Source: Flavobacterium enshiense DK69
Lineage (GTDB): Bacteria > Bacteroidota > Bacteroidia > Flavobacteriales > Flavobacteriaceae
DNA length: 64,000 nt
Assembly (NCBI RefSeq): GCF_000498495.1
Contig: NZ_AVCS01000006.1
Span: 248,001-312,000, forward strand
Direction of reading: 5' to 3'
Of the stretch, positions 52,513 through 62,772 are shown piece by piece. Numbering within the stretch: position 1 is the first letter of the stretch; every line of letters begins with the position of its first letter. The notes under the pieces are model-generated. The model did not search any database. It worked only from the letters and a program-made list of their open reading frames with translations, and had not been told where the DNA came from. Position numbers and translations under genes: made by a program.

Positions 52513-54399
52513 TTATCGTAAGAAGAATAAATAAAATACTATCGAACACAGTCCGAATACGAAGGCAAAAAGATAGAAACCGATGTTTCCGTTTTGCAAT
52601 TTTTTACCTTGTAAGGACAGTCCTTCCGCAACATTTCCGAAACCGAAAACTATATCGGAAAGTCCCGTTTCGATGTAGTCACGCAAGAATTTAGAAATTG
52701 CATAAATTGGTTTTACAAAGATTCGCATATAACTTTCGTCTACATGGTATTTTTGGTATACGACATTGGCAAAACCAGTGATTTGATCGTCTTCGGCAGG
52801 AATTTCTCCTTTTTTGATGTATTTTGAATAAGCGATACCAATACCTATCAGAGCACCCACTACAGCAAGACCCATTAACATGTATGCCGTGTTATCCAAA
52901 TGATGTTCTGCATGTGCTTTATGAGCGAAAACCGGCTGAAGGAAGTTGTTCAACCAACTGTTGCCCGGTATACTTAAAGCACCACCTACAGCAGAAAGAA
53001 TTCCTAAAACAATCAACGGTAAAGTGATTAAAGCCGGACTTTCATGCAAGTGATGTTTTTGTTCTTCTGTTCCTCTGAACTCTTTGAAGAAAGTCAGATA
53101 TAACAAACGGAACATATAGAACGCTGTCATAATAGAAGCAATGGAAGCAAGAACCCAAAGCACTTTATCCTTATGGAATGCCACCATCAAGATTTCGTCT
53201 TTAGAGAAGAAACCTGCAAACGGAGGGATACCTGAAATAGCTAAAGTTGCTATTAGGAAGGTCGTGTATGTAATTGTCATAACCGATTTCAAACCTCCCA
53301 TTCTTCGCATGTCCTGTTCACCGTGTAAAGCATGGATAACGGAACCTGATCCAAGGAATAAACAAGCTTTAAAGAAAGCATGAGTTACCACGTGGAATAC
53401 TGCAACTTCATAGGCACCAAGACCTAAAGCCAGGAACATCAATCCTAACTGAGAAACCGTTGAATAGGCTAGTACTTTTTTGATGTCATTTTGCATCAAA
53501 CCAATGGAGGCCGCCAATACCGAAGTGGCTACACCAACCGCTGCAATAACAGTTTGAACATCCGGAGTTAAATCAAATAAGAAGTTTAAACGAGTGATCA
53601 TGAAGATACCCGCCGTTACCATCGTTGCGGCGTGGATCAAGGCCGAAACCGGAGTAGGACCTGCCATCGCATCCGGTAACCATGTGTACAACGGAATTTG
53701 TGCTGATTTACCACAAGCACCAATGAACAAACATAAAGTCGCAATGCCAATCCATGCTAAATTTGCTTTAGCTTCACCGGCAAGTACGGCCTGTTTGATG
53801 GTCATGAAATCCAAGGTATTGAACACATATCCGATGATGAAGATTCCGACAAGGAAACCTAAATCCCCGATACGGTTCATAATGAACGCTTTTTTTGCAG
53901 CATCGTTATAATCCTGATTTTTATACCAGAATCCGATTAACAGATACGAACATAATCCAACGCCTTCCCATCCGATGAACATGATCAGCAAGTTACTTCC
54001 GACTACCAAAGTAATCATGAAGAAGATGAAAAGGTTAAGGTAAGAAAAGAATTTGTGGATGTTTTCGTCATCATGCATGTAGCTGATGGAATAGATGTGA
54101 ATCAACGAACCGATTCCGGTTACGAACATCAACCATAATAATGATAACTGGTCAAGTAAGATATCGAAGTTAACATTGAAAGAGTCTAATGTAAACCAGT
54201 CGAATAAATGAACGGTAATCGGTTGTTTGCTTGCGCTTACCTGTAAGAAGAAAACGGTTGTCACTACGAAAGAAACAATCACTGCTAAACTTCCTAAGTA
54301 TCCTGAAGCGTTTTTGCCAAGCTGTTTTCCTAAAAATATATTAGTTAGAAACCCAACAAACGGGGCCAATAATAAGAGTAAAACTAATCCTGTCTCCAT
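52513..54399 (-). CDS. nuoL: NADH-quinone oxidoreductase subunit L
   Basis: The largest antiporter-like subunit, with 628 residues and about 16 helices plus the long lateral helix at the C-terminal end. Seen: FIGWEGVGLCSYLLIGFW, KSAQIPLYTWLPDAMAGPTP, SALIHAATMVTAGIFMITR and KVLAYSTVSQLGLMFLALG. It is 6 bases after nuoK. Confidence 0.97.
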   Translation of the reverse strand: METGLVLLLLLAPFVGFLTNIFLGKQLGKNASGYLGSLAVIVSFVVTTVFFLQVSASKQPITVHLFDWFTLDSFNVNFDILLDQLSLLWLMFVTGIGSLIHIYSISYMHDDENIHKFFSYLNLFIFFMITLVVGSNLLIMFIGWEGVGLCSYLLIGFWYKNQDYNDAAKKAFIMNRIGDLGFLVGIFIIGYVFNTLDFMTIKQAVLAGEAKANLAWIGIATLCLFIGACGKSAQIPLYTWLPDAMAGPTPVSALIHAATMVTAGIFMITRLNFLFDLTPDVQTVIAAVGVATSVLAASIGLMQNDIKKVLAYSTVSQLGLMFLALGLGAYEVAVFHVVTHAFFKACLFLGSGSVIHALHGEQDMRRMGGLKSVMTITYTTFLIATLAISGIPPFAGFFSKDEILMVAFHKDKVLWVLASIASIMTAFYMFRLLYLTFFKEFRGTEEQKHHLHESPALITLPLIVLGILSAVGGALSIPGNSWLNNFLQPVFAHKAHAEHHLDNTAYMLMGLAVVGALIGIGIAYSKYIKKGEIPAEDDQITGFANVVYQKYHVDESYMRIFVKPIYAISKFLRDYIETGLSDIVFGFGNVAEGLSLQGKKLQNGNIGFYLFAFVFGLCSIVFYLFFLR

Positions 54400-54405
54400 T
54401 AGGGG

Positions 54406-54726
54406 TTATCCTTTTAAGTTTTTTAAATTGTCAATATCAATCGATCCGTGATTCCTGAATATGGAAACCAGAATCGCTAAACCTACGGCAACTTCCGCAG
54501 CGGCAACAGCCATTGAGAAAAATACGAAAACTTGCCCCGAAGCATCCTGGTGGAAGGTAGAAAAAGCTACCAGCATCAGGTTAACGGCATTCAGCATGAT
54601 TTCGATCGACATGAACATGATGATGGCGTTTCTTCGCAATAAAATTCCGAATACTCCAATACTGAACAATAAAGCCGATAAATATAAGTAGGTCTCTACT
54701 CCAATTTCCTTTAAAATTGTTTCCAT
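54406..54726 (-). CDS. nuoK: NADH-quinone oxidoreductase subunit K
   Basis: A 106-residue, three-helix membrane subunit (ND4L). Two conserved membrane Glu lie in [19 protein letters not shown] and [14 protein letters not shown]. Packed 6 bases after nuoJ. Confidence 0.96.
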   Translation of the reverse strand: METILKEIGVETYLYLSALLFSIGVFGILLRRNAIIMFMSIEIMLNAVNLMLVAFSTFHQDASGQVFVFFSMAVAAAEVAVGLAILVSIFRNHGSIDIDNLKNLKG

Positions 54727-54732
54727 ATAATA

Positions 54733-55242
54733 TTATGCTTCTTTTTGTTTGTCTTTTTTCGAAATTAATACTGCTCCAATCATCGCTACCAATAATAATA
54801 CGGAAGCAAACTCAAACGGCACCATGTATTCGTTTAATAATACCTGACCCAATACTTTGATTGATTGGAAGTCTTCGCCTGATTGGAAATAACTTTCCAC
54901 TACCGGTTTTGTTCTTAGTAATCCGGCCAATAAAACGATACCAAGCAAGCAGAAGGCAATGGTGGCGGCGATTTTAGAAGCGGTGGATTTATGGGATTCG
55001 TCTTCCTTATTGAGGTTCATCAACATTATGGTGAACAACATCAGGATCATGATGGCTCCCGAATAAACGATAATATGAACGATTGCCAAAAACTGTGCGT
55101 TTAATAGTAAATAGTGTCCTGCAATCGAAAAGAAACAAACTACCAATGAAATGGCACTATGAATAGGGTTTCTGCTGAAAATTGTAAAAAAAGCAGTTCC
55201 CAGGGTGATGGTTGCTAAGATGTAAAATAGAATCTGTCCCAT
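54733..55242 (-). CDS. nuoJ: NADH-quinone oxidoreductase subunit J
   Basis: A 169-residue, five-helix membrane subunit (ND6). Seen: NPIHSAISLVVCFFSIAGHY and FLAIVHIIVYSGAIMILMLF. It lies 2 bases after nuoI. Confidence 0.95.
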   Translation of the reverse strand: MGQILFYILATITLGTAFFTIFSRNPIHSAISLVVCFFSIAGHYLLLNAQFLAIVHIIVYSGAIMILMLFTIMLMNLNKEDESHKSTASKIAATIAFCLLGIVLLAGLLRTKPVVESYFQSGEDFQSIKVLGQVLLNEYMVPFEFASVLLLVAMIGAVLISKKDKQKEA

Positions 55243-55244
55243 GA

Positions 55245-55787
55245 TTAACTTGCCTTGTTTTTACTGTTACGCAATGCCATTTCCAAAGGCATTACCAATC
55301 TGTCTTTACCGTAAATGAAGTCCTCACGTTTGCTCGCTGAAGCTACCATTACTTTGGTTTCGGTTAAGTAAATAGCGTCTTTCGGACAAGCTTCTTCACA
55401 TAACCCGCAGAAAATACAACGCAACATGTTGATTTCGTAGATTTCTGCATATTTTTCTTCGCGGTACAAATGTTCTTCTCCCGGTTTTCTTTCGGCTGCT
55501 TTCATGGTGATAGCTTCCGCCGGACAGGCAACAGCGCAAAGTCCGCATGCTGTACAGTTTTCTCTTCCCTGGTCATCGCGTTTCAGCATGTGCTGTCCAC
55601 GATATACCGGACTTAATTCGCGTTTTTGTTCCGGGTATTTAATAGTTACTTTTCGTGTAAACAAGTGACGAATCGTAATAAATAACCCTTTAACTATCGC
55701 TACCAAATAAAGGCTTTCCCAAAAAGACATCTTTTTGTTGGAAACCTCCATTTTTTTTCCTGATAATGAAATTGTATCTAGTGACAT
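55245..55787 (-). CDS. nuoI: NADH-quinone oxidoreductase subunit I
   Basis: A 180-residue peripheral-arm protein with two 4Fe-4S clusters (N6a/N6b): ENCTACGLCAVACPAEAI (about 76-93) and LRCIFCGLCEEACPKDAI (about 122-139). It lies 3 bases after nuoH. Confidence 0.97.
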   Translation of the reverse strand: MSLDTISLSGKKMEVSNKKMSFWESLYLVAIVKGLFITIRHLFTRKVTIKYPEQKRELSPVYRGQHMLKRDDQGRENCTACGLCAVACPAEAITMKAAERKPGEEHLYREEKYAEIYEINMLRCIFCGLCEEACPKDAIYLTETKVMVASASKREDFIYGKDRLVMPLEMALRNSKNKAS

Positions 55788-55790
55788 TTC

Positions 55791-56831
55791 TTATAAAAAT
55801 TTATCGGCTAGTAAAATTACTATTCCGGTGATAACTATGTTGGCAATGGCAATTGGAATCAGCATTTTCCATCCTAAATTCATCAATTGGTCATAACGGA
55901 ATCTCGGGATTGTCCATCTAACCCACATATAGAAGAAGATGAAGAAACAGATTTTTGCAAATAAAACCGCTATTCCGATGGTGTTTCCAACATTAACGCC
56001 CCAGTTTTCAACCACCCACTGCATTCCCGGATAATTGTAAGCTCCGAAATAAAGGATAGCTAAAATAGCAGAGGAGATAAACATGGAAGCATATTCGGCG
56101 AAAAGATAGAATCCCATTTTCATGGAAGAATACTCTGTGTGGTATCCTCCGATAAGTTCCGCCTCACATTCCGCTAAATCGAAAGGGGTTCTGTTGGTTT
56201 CCGCAAACGAACACACTAAGAAGATAATGAATCCCACAGGTTGGTAGAATACATTCCAATTCATTCCGTGTTGTTGTGCGGCAATTTCACGTAAACTCAA
56301 TGTCCCGGACATCATGATCAATGCAATAACAGCCAATCCCATCGCAACTTCATATGAAATCATTTGGGAACCGGCACGCATGGCACTCATTAACGAGAAT
56401 TTGTTGTTGGAAGCCCAGCCTCCAATCATGATTCCGTAAACTCCTACCGACAATACCCCGAAGATGTACAACAAGGCTACGTCGATATCGGTTGCCTGAA
56501 GGATAACGTCTCTTCCGGCAATATGTAATTTGTCACCCCACGGAATAACCGCACTGGTCATTAAAGCCACGCTCATTGAGATGGCGGGACCGGCAAGGAA
56601 TAAAATTTTATTTCGGGTTTCCGGGATGAATTCTTCTTTGGAGAATAATTTTAAACCATCTGCAAGCGGCTGAAGCAATCCAAGAGGCCCTGCTCTGTTC
56701 GGGCCGATACGATCCTGAAGCCATGCAGCTACTTTTCTCTCAGCCCATGTGGAATACATCGCCATAATCATTGTGATGGCAAAAATCGCTACAATGAAAA
56801 TTCCTTTTTCTATGATAACTGTACTCTCCAT
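55791..56831 (-). CDS. nuoH: NADH-quinone oxidoreductase subunit H
   Basis: A 346-residue membrane subunit (ND1) with about eight helices, forming part of the quinone chamber. Marks: WLQDRIGPNRAGPLGLLQPL and ETNRTPFDLAECEAELIGG. It lies 3 bases after nuoG. Confidence 0.97.
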   Translation of the reverse strand: MESTVIIEKGIFIVAIFAITMIMAMYSTWAERKVAAWLQDRIGPNRAGPLGLLQPLADGLKLFSKEEFIPETRNKILFLAGPAISMSVALMTSAVIPWGDKLHIAGRDVILQATDIDVALLYIFGVLSVGVYGIMIGGWASNNKFSLMSAMRAGSQMISYEVAMGLAVIALIMMSGTLSLREIAAQQHGMNWNVFYQPVGFIIFLVCSFAETNRTPFDLAECEAELIGGYHTEYSSMKMGFYLFAEYASMFISSAILAILYFGAYNYPGMQWVVENWGVNVGNTIGIAVLFAKICFFIFFYMWVRWTIPRFRYDQLMNLGWKMLIPIAIANIVITGIVILLADKFL

Positions 56832-56834
56832 GCC

Positions 56835-57866
56835 TTATGAATTAGAATTACCGTTAGTATTATTTAAAGGAACTTTGACCATACTGATTTTTTTCTGGTC
56901 CTCTTTACGGCCAAGCAAAATCTGATCTTCCGTTTTGATTTCCACTTTTGGCGCGTTCAGAGCGTATTTGTTTCTGTTGATGACAGAGAATTTCTCGAAT
57001 TTACGAGGCCCTTCGATTACCCAGTCTTTCACGTCTTTTTTGTCGAAACGGCAAGTGTTGCAAATGAAGTCTTCCACTTCATGGTACTCGTCTTTACGTG
57101 CGGTTACACGTTGGATTTCATCACCAAACATCCAAACGGTTGTTTTTCCACAGCATTTATCGCAGTTTCTGTGTGCGTTGTAAGGTTTGTTGAACCAAAC
57201 TCTTGATTTGAATCGGAAAGTCTTGTCGGTTAAAGCACCTACCGGGCATACATCGATCATATTTCCGGAGAATTCGTTGTCGATAGCATTGGTAATGTAC
57301 GTTGAAATCTGAGCGTGATCACCTCGGTTCATTACCCCGTGAACACGTCCATCGCACAGCTGATCTGCCACCTGAACACAACGCTGGCACAAAATGCAAC
57401 GGTTCATGTGCAGTTGAATATGCTCACCGATATCTTCCGGTTCAAAAGTTCTTTTTTCTTCGATGAATCGCGTTTGTGATTTTCCGTGCTGGAAACTCAG
57501 GTTCTGTAAATCGCATTCTCCAGCCTGATCACAAACCGGGCAATCCAATGGGTGGTTGATTAACAAAAATTCGGTAACCGATTTTCTTGCTTCTTCCACT
57601 CTTGGTGATGCAGAACTGTTAACTTCCATACCGTCCATACATCCTGTAACACATGATGCAACTAATTTTGGCATAGGTCTTGGGTCGGCGTCGCTTCCTT
57701 TGGAAACTTCAACCAAACAGCAACGGCATTTTCCGCCACTGCCTTTTAGTTTCGAGTAGTAACACATGGCTGGCGGCACTACCTCGCCTCCAATCATTCG
57801 AGCAGCCTGCAGGATGGTGGTTCCTGGTTCTACGTCTATTTCTTGACCGTCTATAGTAACTTTCAT
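56835..57866 (-). CDS. nuoG: Short NADH-quinone oxidoreductase subunit G
   Basis: 343 residues, about half or less of a full NuoG. It has the 2Fe-2S domain (KLKGSGGKCRCCLVEV), the HxxxCxxC cluster (PLDCPVCDQAGECDLQ) and the 4Fe-4S motif (HMNRCILCQRCVQVADQL), plus a second Cys set (NCDKCCGKTTVW), and stops before the large molybdopterin-fold domain. The end is a short polar tail and nuoH starts 3 bases later, so this is a compact form and not a frameshift. Short NuoG is, as I recall, usual in Flavobacteriia. Confidence 0.92.
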   Translation of the reverse strand: MKVTIDGQEIDVEPGTTILQAARMIGGEVVPPAMCYYSKLKGSGGKCRCCLVEVSKGSDADPRPMPKLVASCVTGCMDGMEVNSSASPRVEEARKSVTEFLLINHPLDCPVCDQAGECDLQNLSFQHGKSQTRFIEEKRTFEPEDIGEHIQLHMNRCILCQRCVQVADQLCDGRVHGVMNRGDHAQISTYITNAIDNEFSGNMIDVCPVGALTDKTFRFKSRVWFNKPYNAHRNCDKCCGKTTVWMFGDEIQRVTARKDEYHEVEDFICNTCRFDKKDVKDWVIEGPRKFEKFSVINRNKYALNAPKVEIKTEDQILLGRKEDQKKISMVKVPLNNTNGNSNS

Positions 57867-57918
57867 AACTATTTTGTTTGTTGTTGAAGATTTTGGGGCT
57901 TCAACACTTATAATAACT

Positions 57919-59271
57919 TTAAACTAAGTTTCTTACTTTTTCAAAAGGTTCGTTCACAAAGTGATCTCTGTTTTTTATTCTTTCAGGGAAACGAATATGG
58001 TATTCGAATTCTTCCCTGAAGTGGCGGATAGCTGCTGCTACCGGCCATGAAGCGGCGTCACCAAGCGGACAGATTGTGTTCCCTTCGATTTTGCTCTGAA
58101 TGTCCCAAAGCAAATCTATGTCTTCCATTCTTCCGTGCCCGTGCTCGATTCTGTGTAACACTTTTTCCAACCATCCTGTTCCTTCGCGGCATGGCGTACA
58201 TTGACCGCAAGATTCGTGATGATAGAAACGGGAGAAATTCCAAGTATTTCTAACGATACAAGTTGTGTCGTTGTAAACGATGAACCCTCCTGAACCTAGC
58301 ATTGATCCTGTTGCAAAACCACCGTCGCTTAGCGATTCGTATGTCATCAAACGGTCTTCGCCTGCAGCGGTTTTGTAAATAAGATTCGCCGGTAAAATTG
58401 GCACCGATGAACCTCCTGGAACCAAAGCTTTCAATGGTCTGTCATTCATCATTCCGCCTAAATATTCGTCGGAGTTCATAAATTCTTCCACGGACAATCC
58501 TAATTCAATTTCGTATACACCAGGATTTTTGATATGACCTGAAGCTGAAATCAATTTAGTTCCGGTAGAACGTCCGATTCCGATTTTAGCATATTCTTCG
58601 CCTGAATTCATTACAATCCAAGGCACTGCTGAAATCGATTCCACATTGTTTACCACTGTAGGATTGGTCCATAAACCACTTACAGCCGGGAAAGGCGGTT
58701 TGATTCTTGGATTTCCTCTTTTTCCTTCCAGTGATTCGATTAAGGCCGTTTCCTCACCGCAGATATATGCTCCTGCACCACAGTGCACATGCAAATCAAG
58801 GGAGAAATCGGTTCCTAAAATATTTTTACCCAACCATCCCGCAGCATAAGCTTCTTTGATGGCTCTTTCAAGGATTTTATAGACCCACATGTATTCGCCA
58901 CGGATGTAGATGTACGACAAATTAGCGCCCAAGGCATAACTTGAAGTAATCATTCCTTCAATCAATAAGTGCGGAATGTATTCCATTAAATAACGATCCT
59001 TGAACGTTCCCGGCTCGGATTCGTCGGCATTGCAAACCAAATGTCTTGGCTTGCCTGATTTTTTATCAATAAAACTCCACTTCAGTCCCATCGGGAAACC
59101 TGCACCGCCACGTCCGCGAAGACCTGATGTTTTTACTTCCTCGGTAACTTCGTCCGGAGTTAATGTTTTCAATGCTTTTTCCACAGAAGCATAGCCACCG
59201 TTAGCGCGATATACTTCATAGGTTTTGATACCCGGAATATTTATCTTGTCTAATAATATCTTTGTTCCCAT
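57919..59271 (-). CDS. nuoF: NADH-quinone oxidoreductase subunit F
   Basis: A 450-residue NADH-binding subunit with FMN and one 4Fe-4S cluster (N3). NADH/FMN sites: RGRGGAGFPMGLKWSF (about 53-68) and ICGEETALIESLEGKRGNPR. The cluster Cys are in HESCGQCTPCREGTGW (about 349-364), with a later Cys in NTICPLGDAA. It is 4 bases after nuoE. Confidence 0.97.
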   Translation of the reverse strand: MGTKILLDKINIPGIKTYEVYRANGGYASVEKALKTLTPDEVTEEVKTSGLRGRGGAGFPMGLKWSFIDKKSGKPRHLVCNADESEPGTFKDRYLMEYIPHLLIEGMITSSYALGANLSYIYIRGEYMWVYKILERAIKEAYAAGWLGKNILGTDFSLDLHVHCGAGAYICGEETALIESLEGKRGNPRIKPPFPAVSGLWTNPTVVNNVESISAVPWIVMNSGEEYAKIGIGRSTGTKLISASGHIKNPGVYEIELGLSVEEFMNSDEYLGGMMNDRPLKALVPGGSSVPILPANLIYKTAAGEDRLMTYESLSDGGFATGSMLGSGGFIVYNDTTCIVRNTWNFSRFYHHESCGQCTPCREGTGWLEKVLHRIEHGHGRMEDIDLLWDIQSKIEGNTICPLGDAASWPVAAAIRHFREEFEYHIRFPERIKNRDHFVNEPFEKVRNLV

Positions 59272-59275
59272 GGTA

Positions 59276-59812
59276 TTATTTATCGTGTAAAGTTATTTTG
59301 CCGGCTCTGCAGTCGGTAATGATTTCATCGATTTTTTCTTTCGTAAGGTGTTCTTTGTAGAAGTCACCCAACTGCATCATCGGAGCATAGCCACAAGCGC
59401 CTAAACATTCCACACCAACAACGGTAAACATTCCGTCAACGGTTGTTTCACCTTCTTTGATACCAAGTTTCTGACAGGTATAATCCATCATGTCTTCGGC
59501 ACCGCGAATCATACAGCAAGAAGTGCGGCAGAATTCGAACATGTATTTCCCGATTGGTTTTTGGTTGAACATGGTATAAAAAGTAACCACTTCAAAAACT
59601 TCTATAGGCTGTATGTTTAAAATCTCGGCGATTTTTATTTGCAAATCCTGGCTTAACCAGTTATCATGAGCATCCTGTACTTCATGAAGCACCGGCAATA
59701 AAGCCGATTTTCTTTTATCTTCCGGATAGTGGCTGGTCAACTCATTGATGCGCGCCATCAATTCCGGAGTAATGTTTATTTCCTGTTTGTAGGTGTATTT
59801 TTCCATAATCAT
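59276..59812 (-). CDS. nuoE: NADH-quinone oxidoreductase subunit E
   Basis: A 178-residue thioredoxin-fold subunit with a 2Fe-2S cluster; the Cys are in FCRTSCCMIRG (near 98-103) and VECLGACGYAPMMQL (near 139-143). Its start overlaps the last base of nuoD. A start at the third codon (second Met) is also possible. Confidence 0.95.
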   Translation of the reverse strand: MIMEKYTYKQEINITPELMARINELTSHYPEDKRKSALLPVLHEVQDAHDNWLSQDLQIKIAEILNIQPIEVFEVVTFYTMFNQKPIGKYMFEFCRTSCCMIRGAEDMMDYTCQKLGIKEGETTVDGMFTVVGVECLGACGYAPMMQLGDFYKEHLTKEKIDEIITDCRAGKITLHDK

Positions 59813-61047
59813 TATGCGTCTAATTCTCCGGCAATTACGTTCAAACTCGAAAGGGTTGCAATTGCGTCGGACAACATCTGACCTTTAACCATTTCGTTAA
59901 ATGCCTGATAATATATAAAGCAAGGTCTTCTGAAATGTAAACGGTATGGGGTACGGCTTCCGTCAGTAATTAAGTAGAAACCTAATTCTCCGTTTCCTCC
60001 TTCTACTGCGTGGTAAACTTCGGTTAGCGGTACCGGTACTTCTCCCATTACAATTTTAAAGTGGTAAATCAACGATTCCATTGTAGTATACACATCTTCT
60101 TTTGGAGGAAGATAGTAATCAGGTACATCCGCATGATAAGGTCCCTCCGGCATTTTTGCCAAAGCTTGTCTGATGATGCTTAAACTTTCCCAAACTTCCT
60201 GGTTACGAACGCAGAAGCGGTCATATGTATCTCCCGATTTTCCAACCGGAATATTAAAGTCGAAATCTTCATAAGAAGAATATGGCTGCATCGCACGAAC
60301 ATCATAGTCTATACCGGCTGCACGAAGGTTCGGGCCAGTAAATCCGTAGCTGATGGCTTTTTCCGCTGAAATGGCACCCACATTAATCGTACGGTCCATG
60401 AAGATACGGTTACGTGTCAGTAAGTTTTCGAATTGTTCCCAGATAGGAGGGAATTCTTCCATGAATTTATCCAGTTTCGCCCACGCGGTAGGGCTCCAGT
60501 CTCTTTCAAAACCACCGATACGGCCCATGTTGGTTGTCAAACGGGCTCCGCAAATTTCTTCATAGATTTCGTATATTTTTTCGCGGTACTGGAATACATA
60601 TAAGAATCCTGTCAAGGCCCCTGTATCCACACCTAAAACCGAGTTACAGATAATGTGATCGGCAATACGTGCCAATTCCATTACGATAACACGCATGTAT
60701 TGTACGCGTTTCGGAACTTCAACGCCCAATGCTTTTTCCAACGTCATCCACCAACCCATATTGTTAATCGGAGAAGAACAATAGTTCAGACGATCGGTTA
60801 ATACGTTGATTTGGTAAAATGGTCTGTTTTCGGCAATTTTTTCGAAAGCTCTATGGATATAGCCAACTGTGCCTTCGCCGTCCACGATGCGTTCTCCATC
60901 CATCAGAAGAATGTTTTGGAAAATACCGTGCGTAGCAGGGTGTGTAGGTCCTAAATTCAGTATAGAAAGCTCGCTGCCATCCTCATTTCTTCTTTGGTTG
61001 ATGATGTTGGCATAGCGTTTTTCCGGTGGTAATAATAGGTCTGACAT
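59812..61047 (-). CDS. nuoD: NADH-quinone oxidoreductase subunit D
   Basis: A 411-residue 49-kDa-type subunit of the quinone site. Marks: LGPTHPATHGIFQNILLMDG, VGYIHRAFEKIAENR, GRIGGFERDW and, at the C-terminus, LHFRRPCFIYYQAFNEM. It is separate from nuoC (not fused), with 24 bases between. Confidence 0.97.
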   Translation of the reverse strand: MSDLLLPPEKRYANIINQRRNEDGSELSILNLGPTHPATHGIFQNILLMDGERIVDGEGTVGYIHRAFEKIAENRPFYQINVLTDRLNYCSSPINNMGWWMTLEKALGVEVPKRVQYMRVIVMELARIADHIICNSVLGVDTGALTGFLYVFQYREKIYEIYEEICGARLTTNMGRIGGFERDWSPTAWAKLDKFMEEFPPIWEQFENLLTRNRIFMDRTINVGAISAEKAISYGFTGPNLRAAGIDYDVRAMQPYSSYEDFDFNIPVGKSGDTYDRFCVRNQEVWESLSIIRQALAKMPEGPYHADVPDYYLPPKEDVYTTMESLIYHFKIVMGEVPVPLTEVYHAVEGGNGELGFYLITDGSRTPYRLHFRRPCFIYYQAFNEMVKGQMLSDAIATLSSLNVIAGELDA

Positions 61048-61071
61048 TTTTAATTGTATTTCAGGGTTCTA

Positions 61072-61593
61072 TTAGCGGTTTTGTGTTGTTCTTCCGAAGA
61101 AGCGGTCGTCTTTGTCGGTTCTTCCTCCATCTTCCAATGGGAATTCTTTTCGCAATGGGAAAGAAGTCATTTCATCCATGTTCAAAATTCTTTTTAACTG
61201 TGGATGTCCTTTGAAGATGATTCCGTAGAAATCATAGGTTTCCCTTTCCTGCCAGTTAGCGCTAAGGAATAAGTCGGTTACCGTGTCGATTTCAGGATTT
61301 TCTGCGTTCAGGTAACATTTGATTCGGATGCGAACATTGTCTATCCAATTGTGCATATGATACACTACGGCAAATTGGCGGTTTACTTCATAGTCAGGGT
61401 AGTGTATACCACAAACATCAGTAAGGAAGTTAAAACGTAGTGTTGGGTCTTCTTTAAGATAACGCATTACTTCTACGATGGAATCAGGCGTTACTTCAAA
61501 AGTGAAAATATCGTGGATTTGAACGAAATCGGACACTTGTAATCCGAATTTTTCAATTAGTTTGTTTTGTATAACCGAGGTTTCTAAGGCCAT
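61072..61593 (-). CDS. nuoC: NADH-quinone oxidoreductase subunit C
   Basis: A 173-residue 30-kDa-type subunit with the family end WQERETYDFYGIIFKGHPQL and FPLRKEFPLEDGGRTDKDDR. It lies one base after nuoB. Confidence 0.96.
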   Translation of the reverse strand: MALETSVIQNKLIEKFGLQVSDFVQIHDIFTFEVTPDSIVEVMRYLKEDPTLRFNFLTDVCGIHYPDYEVNRQFAVVYHMHNWIDNVRIRIKCYLNAENPEIDTVTDLFLSANWQERETYDFYGIIFKGHPQLKRILNMDEMTSFPLRKEFPLEDGGRTDKDDRFFGRTTQNR

Positions 61594-61594
61594 T

Positions 61595-62146
61595 TTATTT
61601 GATGTTATAAGAACCTAATAAATCGTTGTATTCTTCAGAACTTCTTCTTCTTACGGATTCGTTTTTCACGATCTCCTGTAGTTTCATGATACCATCAAGG
61701 ATTTGTTCTGGCCTTGGAGGACATCCTGGAACGTAAACGTCTACCGGAATTACTTTGTCAATCCCTTGAAGTACGGAATACGAGTCAAAAACACCGCCGG
61801 AACAAGCACAGGCACCTACTGCGATAACCCATTTTGGTTCAGACATTTGTTCGTATACTTCACGTAAAATCGGAGCCATTTTTTTAGCAATGGTACCCAT
61901 AACCAAAAGCATATCGGCCTGACGCGGAGAGAAACTCATACGCTCTGATCCGAAACGCGCTACGTCATAGTGCGATGCCATAGTGGCCATGAATTCAATT
62001 CCGCAGCAAGAAGTGGCAAAAGGTAAAGGCCAAAGGGAATTCGCTCTGGCAAGTCCTACCACATCACTTAGTTTGGTAGCAAAAAAACCTTCTCCAGCAT
62101 ATCCTTCCGGAGGGGCTACCGTTGTATATTTTGATGAATCGCTCAT
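61595..62146 (-). CDS. nuoB: NADH-quinone oxidoreductase subunit B
   Basis: A 183-residue subunit carrying the N2 4Fe-4S cluster next to the quinone site. Cluster Cys: the tandem CC in [12 protein letters not shown] (near 46), [14 protein letters not shown] (near 111) and [14 protein letters not shown] (near 141). There is an 84-base gap from nuoA. Confidence 0.97.
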   Translation of the reverse strand: MSDSSKYTTVAPPEGYAGEGFFATKLSDVVGLARANSLWPLPFATSCCGIEFMATMASHYDVARFGSERMSFSPRQADMLLVMGTIAKKMAPILREVYEQMSEPKWVIAVGACACSGGVFDSYSVLQGIDKVIPVDVYVPGCPPRPEQILDGIMKLQEIVKNESVRRRSSEEYNDLLGSYNIK

Positions 62147-62230
62147 TTTAACTTTTTTAAATTTTAACTTTTGAATGCTGAGTCAGATTGTTTGTGATTT
62201 AAATCAACATTCAATATTTAGACAGGATTG

Positions 62231-62596
62231 TTATTCCCACTCTAAACCTTTTTTCTTGATAACATAGTAAAAACCGATTACCAAGAGTGTCATGAAAATT
62301 CCCATTTTAAACAGTCCTTCAAGACCCATTTCCCTGAAGTTTACTGCCCAAGGGTACATGAATATTACTTCGACATCGAAAAGCACGAAAAGAATGGCAA
62401 CCAAGAAGTATTTTACCGAGAAAGGAATTCTGGCATTACCTACAGACTCGATACCGCACTCAAAGGTTTTATCCTTGTTCTTAGAATGTCTTTTCGGTCC
62501 TAAAAAGCCGGAAATTATGATTGTTGTTACCACAAATCCCACGGCCAAAAGTAATTGCATCGCAATAGGAATGTAATCAATTTGGTTTGTTTGCAT
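62231..62596 (-). CDS. nuoA: NADH-quinone oxidoreductase subunit A
   Basis: A 121-residue, three-helix subunit (ND3) with the conserved loop KTFECGIESVGNARIPFSVK and VLFDVEVIFMYPWAV. It is the first gene of the operon, after a clear promoter. Confidence 0.96.
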   Translation of the reverse strand: MQTNQIDYIPIAMQLLLAVGFVVTTIIISGFLGPKRHSKNKDKTFECGIESVGNARIPFSVKYFLVAILFVLFDVEVIFMYPWAVNFREMGLEGLFKMGIFMTLLVIGFYYVIKKKGLEWE

Positions 62597-62626
62597 GACT
62601 TAATCTCTTTTTTTTGAAAGAATCCA

Positions 62627-62656
62627 CAAATATACATTCCTAAACTTTAAACGCAA
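62627..62656 (-). promoter_or_regulatory. Promoter of the nuoA-N operon
   Basis: On the minus strand TTG (62654-62656) and TATATTTG (62627-62634) are spaced by exactly 19 bases, an excellent fit to the Bacteroidetes promoter. Transcription would start about 62620, leaving a leader of about 24 bases before nuoA. Confidence 0.8.
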
Positions 62657-62772
62657 CGTAATTTTTTAATGATTTTGGCGTTATAATAGCTATAAATGTA
62701 AAACATATTTAGACTAATTACAAATAATTAACTTGCTCTTATGCGGATATTTCTGAATTTTCTGAATAAAAA

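Noticed and set aside
56835..57866. NuoG truncated by a frameshift
   Set aside because: There is no space or residual coding sequence before nuoH, which starts 3 bases after the stop.
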